NCBI GenBank assembly: GCA_023429275.1
Contig: JAEYWB010000475.1
Coordinates: forward strand, 1 to 9,227
Reading direction: 5' to 3'
Length of the DNA stretch: 9,227 nt
From: Planctomycetota bacterium
GTDB lineage: Bacteria > Planctomycetota > Planctomycetia > Planctomycetales > Planctomycetaceae
Shown here: positions 6,013 to 9,227 of the stretch, piece by piece
Position numbering within the stretch: the stretch's first letter is position 1
Layout of the letters: every line of letters starts with the position of its first letter
Notes under the pieces: model-generated
The model's input: only the letters and a program-made list of their open reading frames with translations
What the model was told of the DNA's origin: nothing
The model's database searches: none
Made by a program: the position numbers and the translations under genes

Positions 6013-6534
6013 CTAATTGGCTGGCTCGCTCTGCGCCTTCTCAATCGTCTGGATCTGGTCGCGGAGCCGGGCGGCGAGCTCGTACTGCTCGCTTTCGATC
6101 GCTTCCCGCAGTTCCGACTTGAGCCGGGCCAGTTCGTGGTTCCGCTGGTTTTCGGCCGGGGTCTGGGCGGGCGTCTTCCCGACGTGCTGGGTTTCGTGGT
6201 TATGGATGCTCTCGAGGAGCGGCAGAAGCTCTTCCTCGAACGCGTCGTAGCAGTGGGGGCAGCCGAGCCGGCCGATGCTGCGGAACTGCTTGAACGTGAT
6301 CTGGCAGACCGGGCAGACCTTCTCGTCCGACTCCGAGACCTCTTCGGCCGGCGAACTCGTCTCTTCCTCTTCGGCGGAGATGGCCTCGTCCGCCGGCACC
6401 GTGTTCCCGACCTCGACGTTCGAAAGGTACTTCTGAGCACACCCTTCGCAGAGATGGATCGCCTGCACCTCACCCGCACGAATCTCGGTGATGTGCAGCG
6501 TGGCGGGCTTCGGACACTGCTGGCACTTTTTCAT
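6013..6534 (-). CDS. McsA-like zinc-finger protein with UVR domain
   Basis: A 173-residue soluble protein of the McsA/UvrB-UvrC-motif family. It has four CxxC pairs (C4/C7, C29/C32, C74/C77, C92/C95) expected to bind two zinc ions, an acidic linker at about 48-72, and a C-terminal UVR helical hairpin at about 132-167 (EQYELAARLRDQI). In Bacillus, McsA activates the arginine kinase McsB, which marks proteins for ClpCP; the same role here is inferred from family membership. No McsB-type guanido phosphotransferase or ClpC gene is present in the window. The start ATG at 6534-6532 gives MKKCQQC, typical for the family; no clear Shine-Dalgarno precedes it. The gene is first of a minus-strand series, with 196 bases before the phosphoesterase gene. 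Confidence 0.9.
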   Translation of the reverse strand: MKKCQQCPKPATLHITEIRAGEVQAIHLCEGCAQKYLSNVEVGNTVPADEAISAEEEETSSPAEEVSESDEKVCPVCQITFKQFRSIGRLGCPHCYDAFEEELLPLLESIHNHETQHVGKTPAQTPAENQRNHELARLKSELREAIESEQYELAARLRDQIQTIEKAQSEPAN

Positions 6535-6579
6535 GGAACGACGGACCAGATGGCAGGGACTGACGGGCGACCTCCACCG

Positions 6580-6608
6580 ATTCTAGGCGCGCTTCAGGCT
6601 CTCGTGAA
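6580..6608 (-). promoter_or_regulatory. Candidate promoter of the McsA-like gene
   Basis: On the minus strand TTCACG (6608-6603) and TAGAAT (6585-6580) lie exactly 17 bases apart. They match the TTGACA and TATAAT consensus at four and five of six positions. The -10-like box ends 45 bases before the ATG at 6534. Spacing and match make this the best sigma-70-like promoter in the window, but it is a motif call only. Confidence 0.45.
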
Positions 6609-6657
6609 TGCGGGATTTTGAACGGGAGGCGGCCCACAGCTTCTCCTCAGTGATTCC

Positions 6658-6788
6658 ACCACCAGGACTCCAGGGCACCAGGAAGAAATGAAGAGCGAAG
6701 GCCTTTCCTCAGCGGCCTGTCCCGTCAAGCTGCGGCCCTCGTCGCCAGCGGCCGCTTCTCCGCCTTGGTGCCGTGGCGCCCTGGTGGT
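6658..6788. repeat. Imperfect inverted repeat with ~25-base arms
   Basis: The arm at 6658-6682 and the reverse complement of 6763-6788 agree at all but about three positions plus a one-base gap. Both are built on a CCTGGTGG / GGTGCC pattern. The 80-base spacer has only weak further pairing, for example GCGGCC (6712-6717) with GGCCGC (6750-6755). No coding function is apparent. It may be a small non-autonomous palindromic repeat; similar CTGGTGCC-type phrases occur between genes in several planctomycete genomes, which I state from general familiarity and cannot check here. Confidence 0.5.
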
Positions 6789-6844
6789 CAACAAGGCCGG
6801 TGGTCTCGTCTCTCACCCTCCCGAAAACCTCGTGTGCCAGACGC

Positions 6845-6873
6845 TTTCGGTCGCCGTTGCCCGCTCTTACGAT
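6845..6873 (+). promoter_or_regulatory. Weak candidate promoter of the DUF1080-GSDH gene
   Basis: TACGAT (6868-6873) is a fair -10-like box 35 bases before the ATG at 6909. The hexamer 17 bases upstream, TTTCGG (6845-6850), is a poor -35 match. The placement suits a short leader, but support is limited to the -10 box. Confidence 0.25.
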
Positions 6874-6908
6874 GTTCCTCCCGCTTTCACTCACACCGAG
6901 GATTCTCC

Positions 6909-8819
6909 ATGACGGCTCTCCGCTGGCTCTTCCGGGCGACCGCCTTCGCCCTCCTGACGTCGCTGCCGAGTTTCCAGCCCGCCCCCGCGGCGGCCGGCGA
7001 GAATGAGCTCACCCCGTCCGAGAAGCGCGGCGGGTGGAAACTGCTGTTCGACGGCAAGACGACCGACGGATGGCGGAACTACAAGAAGGACATGATCTCC
7101 GGCGGCTGGAAGGTCGTGGACGGTGCGCTCGTCCGGGCCGAGAAGGGAGCCGGGGACATCATTACCAAGGATGAGTACGGCAGCTTCGAGCTGTCGCTCG
7201 AGTACAAGATCTCCGAGGGTGGCAACAGCGGCATCATGTTCCACGTCTCCGAAGACGGCGGCGCCCCCTGGCACTCCGGGCCGGAGATCCAGGTGCAGGA
7301 CAATCTCAAGGGGCATGACCCGCAGAAGGCGGGCTGGCTCTACCAGCTCTATCCGTCCGTCCCCGGCTTCATGCAGAAGGAAGGCCCCGACGCCACCCGC
7401 CCCGCCGGCGAATGGAACCAGCTGCAGATCCGCATCTGTCCCGCCGGCTCCGAAATCAACATGAACGGCGTCCGCTACTCCACCTTCAAGGTCGGCAGCG
7501 ACGACTGGAATGACAAGGTCGCGAAGAGCAAGTTCGCCAAGATGGAGAAGTTCGGGAAGAACGGCAAAGGGTTTATCTGCCTCCAGGATCACAACGACAT
7601 TGTTGCGTACCGGAACATCAAGGTCCGGACCCTCGGCGAAGACGGCTCGGCCCCCAACCCGATCGATGGCGACCTCAAGGTCGAGGTGGAACAGGCGTTC
7701 CCGAACATCCAGTGGGAAGGCTGGGAGCCGATCACCGAGGCCGGGAAGACCCAGCCGTTCCGGACGATCTTCCTGACGCACGCCGGCGACGGCTCGGACC
7801 GCGTGTTCGTCGGGGAGCAGTGGGGACAGATCTTCGTCCTGAAGAATGATCAGGCGGCGACCGAAGGAAAGGTCTTCCTCGACATCCGCAAAAGGGTCCA
7901 GTACGCCGACAACATGAACGAGGAAGGGCTCCTGGGGATCGCCTTCCATCCGAAGTACAAGGAGAACGGCCACTTCTACGTGTACTACGTCACGAAGGAG
8001 CAGGAACACACCATCGTCGTCTCGCGGTTCACCGTCTCGAAGAACGACCCGAACAAGGCGGACCCGGCCTCAGAGCTCGAGCTCCTGCGGGTCCAGCAGC
8101 CCTACTGGAACCACAAAGGGGGGACGCTCGCCTTCGGACCGGACGGCATGCTGCACATCGCCCTCGGCGACGGCGGCGCGGGGAACGACCCGCACGAAAA
8201 CGGCCAGAGCGTCGACACGCTGCTCGGCAAGCTGCTGCGGATCAACGTCGACGCCAAGGATCCGGGGAAGGAATACGCCATCCCCAAGGACAACCCGTTC
8301 GCCGGCAGGAAGGACGCCCGGGGCGAGATCTTCGCCTACGGCTTCCGCAATCCATGGCGGTTCTCGTTCGACAAGGCGACCGGCCTCTTGTGGTGTGCCG
8401 ATGTCGGCCAGAACCTGTGGGAAGAGATCAACCTCGTCAACCTCGGCGGCAACTACGGCTGGAACTACCGGGAAGGCCTGCACCCGTTCGGAGCCAAGGT
8501 TCCCCCCGCCAACGTCAAGACGGCCGACCCGATCTGGGAATACGACCACCAGGTCGGCAAGTCGATCACCGGGGGCCACGTCTACCGGGGAGATCGCGTG
8601 AAGGGGCTCGTCGGGAAGTACCTCTATGCGGACTACGTCTCCGGCAAGCTCTGGGCGCTCGATTACGATCCCGCGGCCGGAACCGTGAAGGGGAACTACG
8701 GCATCCCATCGAAGAAGATCGCGGCTACGTCGTACGGCGAGGACGAGAAGGGTGACGTCTACATCGTGGAAGTCGCCCCGAACGGCAAGGGGATCTACCG
8801 GTTCGTCGACAAGAAGTAG
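6909..8819 (+). CDS. Secreted DUF1080 (3-keto-disaccharide hydrolase-type) and GSDH fusion protein
   Basis: A 636-residue exported protein with two catalytic-type domains. A signal peptide covers about 1-29 (cleavage near AAAG). Residues 42-240 are a DUF1080/PF06439 domain, a concanavalin-like fold now linked to 3-keto-glycoside hydrolysis, with hallmarks LLFDGKTTDGW, GGNSGIMFHV and GPEIQVQDN. Residues about 258-633 are a glucose/sorbosone dehydrogenase (PQQ-type) beta-propeller with FGPDGMLHIALGDGG, DVGQNLWEEIN and NYGWNYREG. H402 (in HKGG) and R480-N481 (in YGFRNPW) align by motif with the catalytic base and PQQ-contacting residues of soluble glucose dehydrogenase. A joint oxidation-and-cleavage role is inferred; substrate unknown. 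No cytochrome c domain follows. The ATG at 6909 has GAGGA (6898-6902) six bases upstream; the longer frame to 6765 reads through the repeat and lacks a signal peptide. Confidence 0.93.
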   Translation: MTALRWLFRATAFALLTSLPSFQPAPAAAGENELTPSEKRGGWKLLFDGKTTDGWRNYKKDMISGGWKVVDGALVRAEKGAGDIITKDEYGSFELSLEYKISEGGNSGIMFHVSEDGGAPWHSGPEIQVQDNLKGHDPQKAGWLYQLYPSVPGFMQKEGPDATRPAGEWNQLQIRICPAGSEINMNGVRYSTFKVGSDDWNDKVAKSKFAKMEKFGKNGKGFICLQDHNDIVAYRNIKVRTLGEDGSAPNPIDGDLKVEVEQAFPNIQWEGWEPITEAGKTQPFRTIFLTHAGDGSDRVFVGEQWGQIFVLKNDQAATEGKVFLDIRKRVQYADNMNEEGLLGIAFHPKYKENGHFYVYYVTKEQEHTIVVSRFTVSKNDPNKADPASELELLRVQQPYWNHKGGTLAFGPDGMLHIALGDGGAGNDPHENGQSVDTLLGKLLRINVDAKDPGKEYAIPKDNPFAGRKDARGEIFAYGFRNPWRFSFDKATGLLWCADVGQNLWEEINLVNLGGNYGWNYREGLHPFGAKVPPANVKTADPIWEYDHQVGKSITGGHVYRGDRVKGLVGKYLYADYVSGKLWALDYDPAAGTVKGNYGIPSKKIAATSYGEDEKGDVYIVEVAPNGKGIYRFVDKK

Positions 8820-9151
8820 GTCAGCGTCGCCGCGAGGCATTCTGTGCCGCGAATGGACGTTCAGGGGAGACAACGTGTCCGTCCCCCCTGGGCGCCGCGC
8901 GTCACCGATCGAGTCACGGATCGGCGAGGTCGTCAGATGACGCATCCGCCGGAACGCGATCGTCGTTTGATACCGCCAGGACGAGGGGTTCGCGAGATGA
9001 GCCGGAACGCGCTAGCGTCCGGTTCGAACCGGGGGGTAGCGCCCGCCAGCGAATGGACGCAGCCCAGAATCCCTGGTGTGACAAAGGGAACCGGACGCTG
9101 GCGCGTTCCGGCTGATGTGCCGCAGTCCGTGTTGTGACTTCGATGTTGCCC
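8820..9151. other. Intergenic region with hairpins and a palindromic repeat
   Basis: No gene is convincing here. After the GSDH stop come a bulged hairpin (8831-8851), a 6-bp hairpin CCGATC/GATCGG (8905-8910 with 8919-8924) and a 5-bp one CGTCA/TGACG (8931-8942). Any of these could end the upstream transcript, though none has a T-tract. The large inverted repeat at 9000-9113 follows, with a partial copy of its arm (GCCGGAACGCG) at 8948-8958. Confidence 0.6.
9000..9113. repeat. Nested inverted repeat with 26-base arms, 25/26 matched
   Basis: The arm at 9000-9025 and the reverse complement of 9088-9113 differ at a single base and are separated by 62 bases. Each arm is itself an imperfect palindrome centred on GCTAGC or its one-base variant, flanked by CCGGAACGC and GCGTCCGG. 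The left arm runs into a perfect 10-base palindrome, GGTTCGAACC (9021-9030). An 11-base copy of the arm's start, GCCGGAACGCG, lies in direct orientation at 8948-8958. This looks like a REP/BIME- or MITE-like dispersed element; no transposase is nearby. Confidence 0.7.
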
Positions 9152-9227
9152 ATGGCCTCTTTTGCCGGCATTGCGGATCGATGGAGGGAATGGATCCTCT
9201 CCGAGCTGCGGGCGGCGGCGGACCTCC
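9152..9227 (+). CDS. Probable 5' end of a gene running off the right edge
   Basis: From the ATG at 9152 an open frame runs to the window end, giving MASFAGIADRWREWILSELR and five further residues. It reads like a natural amphipathic N-terminus, with codon use like the other genes here. An in-frame ATG at 9143 would add three residues, and the frame has been open since a stop at 9113-9115. No Shine-Dalgarno is visible for either start. The product cannot be identified from 25 residues. Confidence 0.5.
   Translation, partial: MASFAGIADRWREWILSELRAAADL

Larger units (their letters stand above)
6535..6908. other. Divergent intergenic region
   Basis: This 374-base gap separates the minus-strand McsA-like gene from the plus-strand DUF1080-GSDH gene. 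It holds a candidate promoter for each gene and a 131-base imperfect inverted repeat (6658-6788). Short open frames cross it, but they translate the repeat and do not look like proteins. I see nothing else in 6609-6657 or 6789-6844. Confidence 0.6.

Noticed and set aside
6765..6908. 48-residue N-terminal extension of the DUF1080-GSDH frame
   Set aside because: It translates the inverted repeat, lacks protein character and would bury the signal peptide; the ATG at 6909 has a good GAGGA site.
6891..8009. 372-residue minus-strand frame (and 8070-8945, 291 residues) opposite the DUF1080-GSDH gene
   Set aside because: Both are Val/Leu/Asp-rich antisense shadows of a well-supported gene.
1..9227. 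tRNA, rRNA, CRISPR array, riboswitch or insertion-sequence gene
   Set aside because: I saw no cloverleaf with a CCA-type end, no regular repeat-spacer array, no recognisable riboswitch core and no transposase or integrase frame on either strand.

Overview
The window is GC-rich DNA with strong G/C preference at codon third positions. The gene content fits a planctomycete (phylum Planctomycetota), or a close relative: a secreted type I sulfatase, an exported DUF1080/PQQ-type sugar dehydrogenase fusion, a McsA-like zinc/UVR protein, weak or absent Shine-Dalgarno sites at several starts, and hairpin-rich intergenic repeats. The assignment rests on recognised family combinations, not on a database search.

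Layout, left to right. A partial minus-strand gene may start at 42 and run off the left edge. About 540 bases without a convincing gene follow, holding several large palindromic elements. Then come a secreted sulfatase (584-2167, +) and a membrane protein (2253-3251, +) with a recognisable voltage-sensor domain, a C-terminal coiled coil and no visible pore. Two tandem hairpins sit between this gene and the converging minus-strand genes. Those are an EamA/DMT transporter (3410-4432), a Mre11/SbcD/YhaO-type metallophosphoesterase (4527-5816) and a McsA-like protein (6013-6534). A divergent intergenic region with an imperfect inverted repeat leads to the DUF1080-GSDH fusion (6909-8819, +). The right end has hairpins, a 114-base inverted-repeat element, and the probable first codons of another plus-strand gene (from 9152).

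How the genes relate. The sulfatase and the DUF1080-GSDH protein both carry export signals and fit extracytoplasmic breakdown of sulfated or unusual glycans, but they are far apart and not in one operon. The phosphoesterase suggests DNA repair and the McsA-like protein suggests protein quality control; both lack their usual partners (YhaN-type ATPase, McsB kinase) in this window. No mobile-element gene, tRNA, rRNA or CRISPR array was seen.

The items most worth a second look are the voltage-sensor-only protein, the recurring nested palindromes (219-304, 395-508, 6658-6788, 9000-9113), and a perfect 15-base dyad upstream of the phosphoesterase gene.
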